The position numbers were made by a program, and so were the translations under genes. A stretch of DNA of 64,000 nucleotides, from NCBI GenBank assembly GCA_024693845.1, contig JAILKJ010000003.1:1-64000 (forward strand), written 5' to 3'. Origin of the DNA: Lachnospiraceae bacterium. Its GTDB lineage: Bacteria; Bacillota; Clostridia; Lachnospirales; Lachnospiraceae. The notes below the pieces were generated by a model. The model was not told where the DNA came from. It saw nothing but the letters and a program-made list of their open reading frames with translations, and ran no database searches. Shown here one piece after another: positions 29,924-40,452 of this stretch (its first letter is position 1; every line of letters starts with the position of its first letter).

Positions 29924-30979
29924 ATGAGTCAGCAAAGTTTAAAAAAATCAGATTTTTACTATGATCTTCCCAAAGAACTGATCGCGCAGCATCCCCTTGA
30001 GGATCGCTCTTCCTCACGGCTTTTGCACCTTGATAAGGAAAGCGGAGCCGTGGAGCACCTTACCTTCAGGGATGTTAAGTCCTTTCTGCAAAAAGGGGAT
30101 TGTCTGGTGCTGAACAACACCAGGGTCATCCCCGCAAGACTGATCGGCAGAAGGGTGACGGGAGGTGCCGTTGAGGTGCTTCTTCTCAAAAGGCGCGAGC
30201 TGATGCTTTGGGAAGTCCTTGTTAAACCCGGTAAAAAAGCCCGCCCCGGCGATGAACTGATCTTCGGGGAAGGCATGCTGAAGGGTGTGATCGAGGATGT
30301 GGTGGAAGAGGGCAACCGTCTGATCCGCTTTTCCTGCGACGGCGTATTCGAGGAGGTCCTGGATAAACTGGGACAGATGCCTCTGCCGCCTTATATCACC
30401 GAAAAGCTGGAGGATAAGACCAGATATCAGACCGTTTATGCCAAGTATGACGGCTCTGCGGCGGCTCCCACGGCGGGCCTGCATTTTACCCCGGATCTGC
30501 TGGATGAGATCCGTGATATGGGCGTAAAGCTTGCCTTTGTCACCCTTCACGTAGGATTGGGAACTTTCCGACCCGTTAAGGAAGATGATATCTTAAAGCA
30601 CCATATGCATACCGAGTGGTATGAGATCACCAGGGAAACCGCCGATCTTATCAATGAGACGAAAAAAGCCGGCGGAAGAGTGATCTGCGTGGGTACCACC
30701 AGCGTCCGCACCATAGAAAGTGCTGCGGTTGAGGATCCTTCTTTGGAGGGAAGCTATCTGGTGAAGGCCGGAAGCGGCGAGACGGGCATTTTTATCTATC
30801 CCGGTTATACCTTCAAGCTTACACAGGGGCTGATCACCAATTTCCATCTGCCCGAGTCTACGTTGATCATGCTGGTCAGCGCACTGGCAGGCCGTGAAAA
30901 CGTGCTTGCCGCCTATGAGGAAGCGGTGAAAGAGAGGTATCGTTTCTTCTCCCTGGGAGATGCCATGATCGTCATCTGA
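29924..30979 (+). CDS. queA: S-adenosylmethionine:tRNA ribosyltransferase-isomerase
   Basis: [27 protein letters not shown]...[14 protein letters not shown]. Confidence 0.95.
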   Translation: MSQQSLKKSDFYYDLPKELIAQHPLEDRSSSRLLHLDKESGAVEHLTFRDVKSFLQKGDCLVLNNTRVIPARLIGRRVTGGAVEVLLLKRRELMLWEVLVKPGKKARPGDELIFGEGMLKGVIEDVVEEGNRLIRFSCDGVFEEVLDKLGQMPLPPYITEKLEDKTRYQTVYAKYDGSAAAPTAGLHFTPDLLDEIRDMGVKLAFVTLHVGLGTFRPVKEDDILKHHMHTEWYEITRETADLINETKKAGGRVICVGTTSVRTIESAAVEDPSLEGSYLVKAGSGETGIFIYPGYTFKLTQGLITNFHLPESTLIMLVSALAGRENVLAAYEEAVKERYRFFSLGDAMIVI

Positions 30980-31089
30980 CCGAATTGGTGACTATACGGG
31001 TCATTTTTGCAAATGGCTTGTAAATAGTATACAATTTTGATACAATTAAAGCAGTCTTATAGCAAAACAATTCATAGAAAGGCATTGAG

Positions 31090-31443
31090 GTGGCTGATAT
31101 GGATGAGAGAAGAAAAAGTAAGCGGATCGGGCTTGAATCCAAGCTGGTGATGAAACGGCTTTCCGACGGGGATGCTTTTTCAGAGGAGATCGCGATCGAG
31201 ATCATCGACGTTTCAAAGACGGGCGTCGGATTCCTTTGTGAGAAGCCTCTGGAGATCGGCGCTGTTTATGAAGGCTATCTGACCATTTGGACGAAAGAGG
31301 TTATCCACGCTTTTATCGAGATCGTAAGGATCATCAAGGAAGATGATGTTTTTTCCTACGGCGGGATTTTTATTGGAATGCCCGAGATGGACGCATCCAG
31401 GATTGCGGTTTATGAGACGGTTTCCGAGTCAAATGCCGAGTAA
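31090..31443 (+). CDS. PilZ domain protein
   Basis: ERRKSKRIGLES...IEIIDVSKTGVGFLCEKPLEIG. Confidence 0.75.
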   Translation: MADMDERRKSKRIGLESKLVMKRLSDGDAFSEEIAIEIIDVSKTGVGFLCEKPLEIGAVYEGYLTIWTKEVIHAFIEIVRIIKEDDVFSYGGIFIGMPEMDASRIAVYETVSESNAE

Positions 31444-31461
31444 TACAAGGAGGTAGCTGTT

Positions 31462-32061
31462 ATGAAATGTTTTATCTGCGGAAGGGATTCCGTTGGCGAG
31501 GTCTGCAACTCCTGCACAAGAGATGAGCAGGGCTTTTATAACAGGGATTTTCAGTACAAGGAAGGCCTTTTGGGCCGTAAGAAAGAGGATTTTCGCGTTA
31601 ATATCACCAACGCCAGGATCTCCGGTATCAGTATCGTAAGTCCTTACGAGAACGGAATGAACTCCAAGGTGGATAATTTTAACCACTGGATCGGCGCTGT
31701 TGACAGTGTTGGTGAGACTACTTATAACAAGTCCCCCGCACCTTATGTGCATATCAAGGTGCCCGGTGGTATGGATCGTTACCTGATCTTCCCGCAGCTG
31801 GATGATATGAACGGTATCCGCAATGCCATTGACAAGGCGAAGGCAGCCAAGATGGCATCCCCTGCTGCAGCACCTGTTTATGCGGCTCCCACAGCACCTG
31901 CGCCCGCTCCCAGACCGGCAGCACCGGCTCCTGCGCCCGCACCTGCGGCTCCGCTGGATCCCGCAAAGCAGGATAAGCTCAACAAGCTGAACGCGCTGCT
32001 TACCAGCGGCATCCTGACCCAGGCTGAGTACGACGCAGAGAAGATCAAGTTAGGCTTATAA
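31462..32061 (+). CDS. Zinc-ribbon / SHOCT domain protein with Pro-Ala linker
   Basis: CFICGRDSVGEVCNSC; C-terminal KLNKLNALLTSGILTQAEYDAEKIKLGL SHOCT motif. Confidence 0.75.
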   Translation: MKCFICGRDSVGEVCNSCTRDEQGFYNRDFQYKEGLLGRKKEDFRVNITNARISGISIVSPYENGMNSKVDNFNHWIGAVDSVGETTYNKSPAPYVHIKVPGGMDRYLIFPQLDDMNGIRNAIDKAKAAKMASPAAAPVYAAPTAPAPAPRPAAPAPAPAPAAPLDPAKQDKLNKLNALLTSGILTQAEYDAEKIKLGL

Positions 32062-32104
32062 GATTTATGTTTGAATATGACCCCGGCTTTTTATGCCGGG
32101 ACCC

Positions 32105-32175
32105 GCAGGATTAGTACATCGGTAGTGCGCCAGCTTCCCAAGCTGGATAGGCGGGTTCGACTCCCGTATCCTGCT
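32105..32175 (+). tRNA. tRNA-Gly (anticodon CCC)
   Basis: Full cloverleaf: GCAGGAT/ATCCTGC acceptor, CCAGC-TTCCCAA-GCTGG anticodon arm, GCGGG-TTCGACT-CCCGT T arm. Confidence 0.9.
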
Positions 32176-32180
32176 TACCC

Positions 32181-32305
32181 TGAGAAGAGTAAACCAAAAG
32201 AAAAGAGCTCCGCATGCTCGCATGCAGGAGCTCCTTTTCTTTTCGGTTTATTCGGCGAAGCCGAACATCCGGTGAACGCGAAGCGTTTACCGGATGCTCT
32301 TCTCA
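32181..32305. repeat. Contiguous four-way-junction element (outer stem + three hairpins)
   Basis: TGAGAAGAG/CTCTTCTCA outer stem; hairpins 32191-32249, 32251-32265, 32266-32296, with almost no unpaired bases between helices. Confidence 0.8.
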
Positions 32306-34597
32306 TGGTAAGCCGGATAAAAGCTTTTCCGCCAACTCTTTATAACGATCCATAAGCTCCGGATGCAACTCCTTCAATCCATCCACATCCTTCTCCTTGG
32401 CCAGCATCTCAAGCTTCTTTGCCAGCTCCGAAACCTCCATGGCACCGATGGTTTTGGAGGTGCTCTTTAAGGCGTGGACGGTAGTCTGGTAATCGGCGAT
32501 CTTGCCTTCATCCAGGAAGGTTTGCAAAAGCTTACTTTTCTGGGGCTGCTCATTGGAATAATCCGAGAGCATTTCCCGGTAGAAATCCATGCTGCCGCCG
32601 CAGTAGCGGATCGCAGCTGTCGTATCCAGACCCAGGGCTTTCAGGTCATCCTCGCCGTTGCCTGAAGCGGAAGAGCTTCCGTCGTCTTCCTGGGGCTCAA
32701 ATGTTAAAACTTCATCGCCATCCGAAGTGAATGATGTTTCCGAGTTCTCAATCAATTCCGCAGGCAGATGCATCCGGATCTTTTCTTCCATCTTGTCCAT
32801 TTCTATAGGCTTGGAGATATAGTCCGTAAAGCCTTCCGAAAGGTATTTCTCTTTAGCGCCCACAACCGCATTGGCCGTCATCATCAGAACAACGGTATCG
32901 GAAGGAAGAAGGTTATCCTCTTTCAGCTTATGCAGCGTTTCTATACCATCCATCTGGGGCATCATATGGTCCATACAGATGATGTGGTAGTGTTTATGCT
33001 TAACCTTGTCAATGGCTTCGGCTCCTGAGGAAGCCAGATCCGGTACGATGGAAAACAGGCCCAGAAGATTCTTGGCCACCTTTAAGTTCATGGTATTGTC
33101 ATCTACAACCAGGATATCAGCATTGGGCGCCTTGAAGGATAGATTGATGTGGCTTTCGCTTCGGCTGTTCACCAGCCGTTCATTGATATCACCGATGGGG
33201 GTATCATTATTGATCCCCTGTTTAACGGTAAAGGAGAAGACGGAACCTTCACCGTAAACACTTTCCACATTCAGCTCGCTGTTCATCATGGCAAGCAGTC
33301 TGGATACGATAGACATACCAAGTCCCGTGCCCTCAATGCTGTGATTGCGCTTTTCATCGATCCTCTGGAAGACTTCGAAGAGCTTTCCGATATCCTCCTC
33401 CTTGATGCCGATGCCGGTATCCTTAACGGCAACGAACAGATCCATCTTACCGTCTTCGGTCTTGGTACCCCTCATACAAAAGGTGACGGTGCCCCGTTCC
33501 GTGTATTTTACGGCGTTGGTCAAAAGATTCATGATGATCTGGGTTAGTCTGACATCATCACCGATGAGTTCCGAAGGAAGATCGGGATCGACGGCCAGGT
33601 TCAGATCCAGGCCCTTGCTGATGGCACGGTCGGAAACCGAGTGCACCAGATTGATGATGACGGAAGAGGTATCGTAGGATACGTTCATGATCTCCATCTT
33701 ACCGTCTTCGATCTTGGAAAAGTCCAGAATGCTGTTGATCAGCGCAAGGAGGGTTTTGCCTGCGTCGCTGATATTCAGAGAGTACTCGCGGATCTGGGGA
33801 TCGGCGGACCGAAGGACCATCTCGTTCATACCCAGGATGGCATTGATTGGGGTCCTGATCTCATGGGACATCTGTGCCAGGAACACCGACTTGGCGCGGT
33901 TGGCGGTATCAGCCTTTTCACGCTCTGCAGCCAGCATTTCGATGAGCATGGCATCCGGGCTTTCCACTGTATAGAACAGCGCCACGTTGATCAGGGTAAG
34001 TCCGATATGGGTGATCAGAAGGGCATGGAAGATACCCTGCAAAACCGTTACCAGCATCAGAGTGCACAGGGAAATGGAGATGGCCTGAACGGACTTTTTC
34101 TCCATATACTTACCCCTGCGGATCAAAAGGGCGATGCTGAGCAGGAAATACAGATAGGCACAGACAAAAGCCACCGTCAAAAAGGGTCCGGAGGAGTAGT
34201 TGCCGTGATCCGAGGTTTCATAACCGAAGGGCAGGATCGCCACCGAAGCAATGGAAACGATCAGCGGCAGAAGCCATATGGGCTTGAATTTGAACTGTTC
34301 ATAAGCCAGGGTCTGGATATACATGAAGATGATGAACAGCACCGCAGCTATGGTGGATACGAAGATCACGTGAAAGATGCGGTTCCATATGATGGGGATC
34401 TCATCGGCGTGATTGACGGAATAAACCGTCACCATATCGAAGATCAGATCCACGATGGAAACGATGATCAGTGAGGAAAAAAGCCTGTGGGCAATGGTAT
34501 CCCGGCGCTTCACAGAGAAGTAGGTCCAGGCGATATAGAGCAGGATACAGGTACAGCCGATCTGCCCGCGAATGGAAATGATATAATCATAGATCAT
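32303..34597 (-). CDS. Hybrid sensor histidine kinase / response regulator with Hpt domain
   Basis: N-terminal TMs; FLAQMSHEIRTPINAILGMNEMV; DILVVDDNTMNLKVAKNLL...CMDHMMPQMDG; C-terminal VHALKSTSKTIGAMEVSELA. Confidence 0.92.
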   Translation of the reverse strand: MIYDYIISIRGQIGCTCILLYIAWTYFSVKRRDTIAHRLFSSLIIVSIVDLIFDMVTVYSVNHADEIPIIWNRIFHVIFVSTIAAVLFIIFMYIQTLAYEQFKFKPIWLLPLIVSIASVAILPFGYETSDHGNYSSGPFLTVAFVCAYLYFLLSIALLIRRGKYMEKKSVQAISISLCTLMLVTVLQGIFHALLITHIGLTLINVALFYTVESPDAMLIEMLAAEREKADTANRAKSVFLAQMSHEIRTPINAILGMNEMVLRSADPQIREYSLNISDAGKTLLALINSILDFSKIEDGKMEIMNVSYDTSSVIINLVHSVSDRAISKGLDLNLAVDPDLPSELIGDDVRLTQIIMNLLTNAVKYTERGTVTFCMRGTKTEDGKMDLFVAVKDTGIGIKEEDIGKLFEVFQRIDEKRNHSIEGTGLGMSIVSRLLAMMNSELNVESVYGEGSVFSFTVKQGINNDTPIGDINERLVNSRSESHINLSFKAPNADILVVDDNTMNLKVAKNLLGLFSIVPDLASSGAEAIDKVKHKHYHIICMDHMMPQMDGIETLHKLKEDNLLPSDTVVLMMTANAVVGAKEKYLSEGFTDYISKPIEMDKMEEKIRMHLPAELIENSETSFTSDGDEVLTFEPQEDDGSSSASGNGEDDLKALGLDTTAAIRYCGGSMDFYREMLSDYSNEQPQKSKLLQTFLDEGKIADYQTTVHALKSTSKTIGAMEVSELAKKLEMLAKEKDVDGLKELHPELMDRYKELAEKLLSGLP

Positions 34598-34712
34598 AGG
34601 AAAGCCTCATGTGCTTTACATCGGGTATTGTAAATACAGTTCAATATTATATAACATATGAACGATTATTTCAATTTAACGGGAGAGATTGCATATGAGA
34701 GCGTAGTATGCT

Positions 34713-35693
34713 ATGGTCTTTTCGATGAATGGAAACGGATATGAGGGAAAAATGAAGGCTGAAAATTCACGAAATTACAATATCGAGCTCTGGCGCATCG
34801 TCTTTTGTGTCGTCATCGTGATCTACCACTTCGGCATTACCTTCGGCAGGAACCTGCTTGGTGCCGGTTATCTTTGCGTGGAGTTTTACTTCCTGCTCAG
34901 CGGTCTGGGGATTTACATGGCTTATCAAAAGGGAAAAGAGCAGGGCATCAAAGGCCTGTTTCCTTATGCTAAAAGCCGCTTTCTCCGCCTTTATCCGCTG
35001 TATATTGCCAGTATGGCGGCCATGCTGATCTCGGATCTGATCACCCATCAGATTGTCCTTTCCGAAGTTCCCGGATTGTTGAAAAATTGCCTCGCGGAGT
35101 TTTTTATGCTGCAGTGCAGTCCCCTGGGCAACTCCGTTCTTGTCTATACCAACTGGTATGTGGCCACCCTGTTCTGGGGAAGTCTTCTTTACATGCTGAT
35201 CCTTCTTTTGCTGAAAAAAGCGGCCGTCTACGTGATCTGTCCCCTGACGGGCATCGGATTGTATTATTATTACGCCCGCCTTATCGCCAAGATCGACGTT
35301 ATCGTGTCCTATCACGGCTTCCTGCGGGCTCTGGCAGGACTGGGCCTTGGGATCTTTCTGGCGGCTCTTGCAGAGGCTGTAACCCATCTTCGGGATGAAA
35401 AAGCTCCGAATACCGAAAACTCAGCATCCGGAGGGATTTGGATCATATTGGTCATTCCTGCAAACCTGCTTCTGATCTACGCCGTCTATTATTTTGGCAT
35501 AGGGGTCAGGAGCCTGAAGGACTTTGTGATGATAGGTCTGTTTTTCGCAGCACTTTTCCTGCTGGTTTCCGGAAAGGATCCGGTTCCGAAGAAGGGGAGA
35601 AAAATGTTAGCCGTGGCTTCCCGGCTGACCTATCCCGTATATCTGTTCCAGCTGCCTGTGTTGCAGCTTCTGTATTACCTTTCGCAGCGCTGA
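34713..35693 (+). CDS. Membrane acyltransferase family protein
   Basis: IELWRIVFCVVIVIYHFGITFG...CVEFYFLLSGLGIYMAY. Confidence 0.85.
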   Translation: MVFSMNGNGYEGKMKAENSRNYNIELWRIVFCVVIVIYHFGITFGRNLLGAGYLCVEFYFLLSGLGIYMAYQKGKEQGIKGLFPYAKSRFLRLYPLYIASMAAMLISDLITHQIVLSEVPGLLKNCLAEFFMLQCSPLGNSVLVYTNWYVATLFWGSLLYMLILLLLKKAAVYVICPLTGIGLYYYYARLIAKIDVIVSYHGFLRALAGLGLGIFLAALAEAVTHLRDEKAPNTENSASGGIWIILVIPANLLLIYAVYYFGIGVRSLKDFVMIGLFFAALFLLVSGKDPVPKKGRKMLAVASRLTYPVYLFQLPVLQLLYYLSQR

Positions 35694-36971
35694 TCAACGC
35701 ATCAGAGACTCCAGATCCCCATAGAAGCCGGGATAGGAGATATCCACACATTCTTTGTTTTTGATCGTTGTTTCACCCTCAGCCACAAGAGAAGCTACGG
35801 TAAAACTCATGGCGATGCGGTGATCCAGATAGGAATCCAGAGCGGCGCCGGTAAGTGATCCGGTGCCGTTTATGATATATCCGTTCTCTGTGGGGGTGAT
35901 ATCAGCCCCCATCTTTTTCAGATTCTCCGTTACGGTCATGATCCTGTCGGATTCTTTAACCTTCAGCTCAGCGGCATCCTTTACCACAGTTGTTCCCTCG
36001 GCCATGGCAGCCATAACCGCGATCATGGGAAGCTCATCGATGAGAGTGGGGATCAGATCGCCTTCTACAGTAGTTCCTTTCAGTAAGGAGGAGCGTACCA
36101 GCAGATCTGCTACGGGTTCTCCCTCGCCGCCTCTGCGATTTAAGTATTCGATGTTTCCGCCCATTTTCTCGGCAACCTCCAAGATACCTGCCCTGGTGGG
36201 GTTTATGCCCACATTGCGGATCAAAACCTCTGAGCCGGGCACCAGAAGAGCGGCGGCAATGAAGTAGGTGGCAGAGGAAATATCCCCGGGAACCTCAAAA
36301 TCCACGGCATTCAGCTCATTTTCGGGAATAAGGGTTGCGCTGTTGCCTTCACTTTTTACCGTGGCACCTAAGGATCTGAGCATGCGCTCCGTATGATCCC
36401 GGGAAAGCGCAGGCTCGATGACGGTGGTGCTGCCTTCTGCGTACAGGCCTGCCAGCAGGATGGCTGATTTCACCTGGGCGGAGGCTACGGGAGAGTTATA
36501 GGTGATACCCTTTAGAGCGGAAGGCGTGATGTGCAGGGGCGTACAGCCGTTTCCGCCTTCACTTTCTATGGATGCGCCCATTTGGGTCAGTGGATCGATC
36601 ACGCGCCCCATTGGTCGTTTACAGATGGAGGCATCGCCACTGATACGGCTTTCAAAGCTCTGGCCGGCCAGAATGCCGGAAAGCAGTCTTGTGGTGGTGC
36701 CGCTGTTGCCTGTATAGAGAAGATCTGAGGGAGCCTTCAGTCCATGGAGGCCCCGGCCCTGCAGCAGGATCTCTGAGCCTGTATCCTCAATATCGATGCC
36801 CATCTGACGGAAGCAGGAGATGGTGGAGAGGCAGTCCGCCCCTTTCAAAAATCCCGTGATCCTGGTTTTGCCCTTGGAAAGAGCGCCGAACATAACGGCT
36901 CTGTGAGAAATGGATTTGTCACCGGGTACGGTGACTTCCCCTCGAAGCGGTTTAATACTTGATAATGACAT
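35694..36971 (-). CDS. aroA: 3-phosphoshikimate 1-carboxyvinyltransferase
   Basis: LRGEVTVPGDKSISHRAVMFGAL...LYTGNSGTTTRLLSGILAGQ. Confidence 0.95.
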   Translation of the reverse strand: MSLSSIKPLRGEVTVPGDKSISHRAVMFGALSKGKTRITGFLKGADCLSTISCFRQMGIDIEDTGSEILLQGRGLHGLKAPSDLLYTGNSGTTTRLLSGILAGQSFESRISGDASICKRPMGRVIDPLTQMGASIESEGGNGCTPLHITPSALKGITYNSPVASAQVKSAILLAGLYAEGSTTVIEPALSRDHTERMLRSLGATVKSEGNSATLIPENELNAVDFEVPGDISSATYFIAAALLVPGSEVLIRNVGINPTRAGILEVAEKMGGNIEYLNRRGGEGEPVADLLVRSSLLKGTTVEGDLIPTLIDELPMIAVMAAMAEGTTVVKDAAELKVKESDRIMTVTENLKKMGADITPTENGYIINGTGSLTGAALDSYLDHRIAMSFTVASLVAEGETTIKNKECVDISYPGFYGDLESLMR

Positions 36972-37034
36972 GATTTTTATCCCTCATACAAATTATTTCA
37001 TGTGACTAACTCATCTGTTAGCTATTGCTGACTT

Positions 37035-38165
37035 TTACCTGAACAGTCGGTAACCCTCACCGCGAAGGACCTCAGCAGCTTTGGCGGCAGTGGCATCGTC
37101 ATAGAATTCGATGCGCAAAGCACCTTCCTGGAATTCGCGGGAATGCATGATGCCGATATTTTTGATGGAAAGATCCTGATCTGCCAGGATGGTAGCTGTC
37201 TTGGCAAGAGAGCCGGGCACATCGGGAATGTCCACATACAGATCGTGTACCTTCTTGATGGGGCCGTGATCGGCGATCTGGAAGCTGTCTCTGTATTCCT
37301 TGGCACCGGAAAACAGCTGATAGAGAGCATCGAGATCCCGCTTTTGCACGATGGAGAGGATCTCTTCCAAAGATCTGATATAGGCCTCCAGCATATCCGT
37401 GATATTCTCACTGTTGGCACGGCAGATGGACTGCCACATCACGGGAGAGGAGGATGCGATCCTGGTAATATCCTTAAAACCGCCGGCGGCGATGAGCTTC
37501 ATGGTCCGATCCTCATCGTCCATATCACGGATCAGACTCACAAGAGCAGCTGCCACGATATGGGGCAGATGACTGATGGCGGCGGTGACTTCGTCATGCT
37601 TGTCGGGGCTCATCACAATGGGGATGGCTCCTGTCTTTGCGATCAGCTCCCGGAAAAATGCCACCTTTTCCTCACTGACTTGCTCCGAAGGAGTCAGGAT
37701 ATAGTAAGCATTCTCTAACAATGAAGCGCCGGAATTGGCATAGCCCGTCTTTTCGCTGCCCGCCATGGGGTGTCCGCCGATAAAGGCCTTCGCCAGCGGG
37801 GTGGAAGCGATAGCCTGGCAGGTACTTTTTTTCACACTTCCCACATCCGTGATCAGGGTGTTATCGCCGATCTTATCGGAGAGCTCAAGGATCATGGAAT
37901 CATTCTCCAGTACCGGCGCACATAAAAAGAGCACCTCGCAGCTGAGGAAGTCGCCTGAAGGGGTATCGAATGCTTCATTTACAACCCCATCCCGAAGGGC
38001 AAGATCCAGTGAGGCACGGTCCCGGTCACAGGCTTTGATCACGGCGCCGGGAAGAGCATTCCGAAGAGCCCTTGCGATGGAGCCTCCGATCAGACCCAGT
38101 CCGAAGAAGCCAATCACGGGATTTTCTGAGATTTGAAAGTCGTTTATTTTTTCCATAGACATCAT
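37035..38165 (-). CDS. tyrA: Prephenate dehydrogenase with C-terminal ACT domain
   Basis: IGFFGLGLIGGSIARALR...GGHPMAGSEKTGY...DIPDVPGSLAKTATILAD. Confidence 0.92.
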   Translation of the reverse strand: MMSMEKINDFQISENPVIGFFGLGLIGGSIARALRNALPGAVIKACDRDRASLDLALRDGVVNEAFDTPSGDFLSCEVLFLCAPVLENDSMILELSDKIGDNTLITDVGSVKKSTCQAIASTPLAKAFIGGHPMAGSEKTGYANSGASLLENAYYILTPSEQVSEEKVAFFRELIAKTGAIPIVMSPDKHDEVTAAISHLPHIVAAALVSLIRDMDDEDRTMKLIAAGGFKDITRIASSSPVMWQSICRANSENITDMLEAYIRSLEEILSIVQKRDLDALYQLFSGAKEYRDSFQIADHGPIKKVHDLYVDIPDVPGSLAKTATILADQDLSIKNIGIMHSREFQEGALRIEFYDDATAAKAAEVLRGEGYRLFR

Positions 38166-38333
38166 AGTAACGCATTTTTCAGAAAATGAAAAGCACAGGC
38201 CGTTATGTTAGTCAAAATTCCGAAAAAAAGTTGTAATTGTAGCAAGAATTTAGTAAAATATCCCTAAGTGTATTCCCAAGTGTATGGTTGGGGTCATACG
38301 TGGAATACCAAATTTTTTCGTGGAGGTTACAAA

Positions 38334-40424
38334 ATGAAAGTTTACACAACAGACAAGATCCGAAACGTTGTATTACTGGGGCATGGCGGCGCCGGAAAGA
38401 CTACTCTGGCAGAAGCTTTTGCTTACCTGGGGGGACTGACTTCCAGAATGGGTAAGGTTGAGGACGGAAATACTGTATCTGACTTCGGTAAGGAAGAGCA
38501 GAAGAGAGGTTTTTCCATTTCCACATCCATGATCCCCATCGAGTGGGAAGACTGCAAGATCAATGTATTGGATACTCCCGGATATTTTGACTTTGTCGGC
38601 GAGGTTGAGGAAGCGGTTTCCGCAGCCGATGCAGCCGTTATCGTGATCTCCGGTAAGGCCGGTGTCGAGGTGGGGACCCTCAAGGCATGGGATATCTGTG
38701 AGAAATATAATCTGCCGCGTATGATCTACGTTTCCGATATGGATCAGGACAACGCTTCCTATCGTGAGATCGTTGAGGATCTTATTGCCAGCTACGGCAA
38801 GAAGATCGCTCCTTTCCATTTCCCCATCCGTGAGGAAGGCAAGTTCGTGGGCTATGTAAATGTGGTTTCCGAGACCGGTAACCGTTGGCAGGGCAAGGAA
38901 GTTGTTGAGTGCGACATCCCCGATTACAGCCAGTCTTACCTGGAGCAGTATAAAGAGACCCTGATGGAGGCAGTTGCCGAGACCAGCGAGGATATGATGG
39001 AGCGTTACTTCTCCGGCGAGACCTTCTCTGATGCGGAGATCCGTGCGGCCCTTCGTACCAACGTTATGGATTGTTCCATCATCCCCGTATGCATGGGTTC
39101 CTCCATTACCTGTCAGGGACCTTACACCCTGCTTGATGATATCATCAAGTATTTGCCTTCACCTGAGAACAGGACCATGGCAGGTATCGCGCTGAAGACC
39201 AATGAGATCTTCCAGGCTGACTACGATTTCTCCAAGGCAAAATCCGCCATCGTATTCAAGACCATCGTGGATCCCTTCATCGGTAAGTATTCCCTCATCA
39301 AGATCGCTTCCGGCGTTTTGAAGACCGACGATCTGATGTACAACAAGGATAAAGAGACTGAGGAGAAGATCGGTAAGCTCTATGTGCTTCAGGGGTCCAA
39401 GCCCATTGAAGTTCCCGAGCTTCATGCCGGTGATATCGGCGCACTTGCCAAGCTTTCCAAGGCTCGTACCGGCGATACCCTTTCCACCAAGGCTACGCCC
39501 ATCCAGTATACCAAGGCAGACATCTCCACGCCTTACACCTACATGCGCTACAAGGTAGCCAACAAGGCTGAGATCGACAAGGCCGCTCAGGCGCTTCAGA
39601 AGCTGTCCCATGAGGATCAGACCCTGAAGGTTGTAAACGACAGCGAGAACGGTCAGATGCTTCTGTACGCTATCGGCGATATGCAGCTTGAGGTGGTTAA
39701 GAGCCGTCTTGCCAATGATTACAAGGTTCAGATCGATCTTTCCGAGCCCAAGGTTGCTTATAAGGAGACCATCCGCAAGAAATCCGATGTGGAGGCTAAG
39801 TACAAGAAGCAGTCCGGCGGACATGGTCAGTACGGTCATGTAAAAATGCGCTTCGAGCCTCTCGGCGATCTGGATCAGGCTTATGCCTTCGAGCAGGAAG
39901 TCGTGGGCGGTGCCGTTCCCAAGAACTACTTCCCGGCTGTTGAGAAGGGTATGCAGGACGCAGTCCTCAAGGGCCCTCTGGCTGCTTACCCCGTAGTAGG
40001 CGTTAAGGGTATCCTTTATGACGGATCCTATCACCCTGTTGATTCCTCCGAGATGGCATTCAAGAAGGCTACCATCCAGGCCTTTAAGGACGGCTTCATG
40101 AAGGCTGATCCCATCCTCCTTGAGCCCATTGCCAACCTGAAGGTTACGGTTCCCGACAGCTACACCGGTGATATCATGGGCGACCTTAACAAGCGTCGCG
40201 GCCGCGTTCTGGGTATGAACCCCATCGCAGGCGGTAAGCAGGTGATCGAGGCTGATATCCCCATCAGTGCTCTGACGGGATATTGTACCGTGCTCCGTTC
40301 CATTACCGGCGGACAGGGCGACTATGAATACAAATTTGTTCGTTATGAGCAGGCTCCTTCGGATGTTCAGGCAGCCGAGGTTGAAGCAAGAAAGAGCAAG
40401 CTGACGGATTCCGAGGAAGACTGA
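38334..40424 (+). CDS. Elongation factor G-like GTPase
   Basis: GHGGAGKTTLAEAF, LDTPGYFDFVGEVEEAVSAADAA; SD gtggaggt upstream of 38334. Confidence 0.88.
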   Translation: MKVYTTDKIRNVVLLGHGGAGKTTLAEAFAYLGGLTSRMGKVEDGNTVSDFGKEEQKRGFSISTSMIPIEWEDCKINVLDTPGYFDFVGEVEEAVSAADAAVIVISGKAGVEVGTLKAWDICEKYNLPRMIYVSDMDQDNASYREIVEDLIASYGKKIAPFHFPIREEGKFVGYVNVVSETGNRWQGKEVVECDIPDYSQSYLEQYKETLMEAVAETSEDMMERYFSGETFSDAEIRAALRTNVMDCSIIPVCMGSSITCQGPYTLLDDIIKYLPSPENRTMAGIALKTNEIFQADYDFSKAKSAIVFKTIVDPFIGKYSLIKIASGVLKTDDLMYNKDKETEEKIGKLYVLQGSKPIEVPELHAGDIGALAKLSKARTGDTLSTKATPIQYTKADISTPYTYMRYKVANKAEIDKAAQALQKLSHEDQTLKVVNDSENGQMLLYAIGDMQLEVVKSRLANDYKVQIDLSEPKVAYKETIRKKSDVEAKYKKQSGGHGQYGHVKMRFEPLGDLDQAYAFEQEVVGGAVPKNYFPAVEKGMQDAVLKGPLAAYPVVGVKGILYDGSYHPVDSSEMAFKKATIQAFKDGFMKADPILLEPIANLKVTVPDSYTGDIMGDLNKRRGRVLGMNPIAGGKQVIEADIPISALTGYCTVLRSITGGQGDYEYKFVRYEQAPSDVQAAEVEARKSKLTDSEED

Positions 40425-40452
40425 TCAGCAAAAGGTTAGCAGAGGGAGACTT

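Noticed and set aside
28844-29935. 363-aa minus-strand ORF opposite pheT
   Set aside because: Shadow ORF of a conserved gene
32082-32100. CCCGGC-TTTTTAT-GCCGGG hairpin before tRNA-Gly
   Set aside because: Likely an ordinary terminator of the SHOCT gene; U-tract is in the loop, so not called with confidence
33641-34474. 277-aa plus-strand ORF opposite the hybrid kinase
   Set aside because: Antisense of recognisable kinase domains; His/Gln-rich artefact
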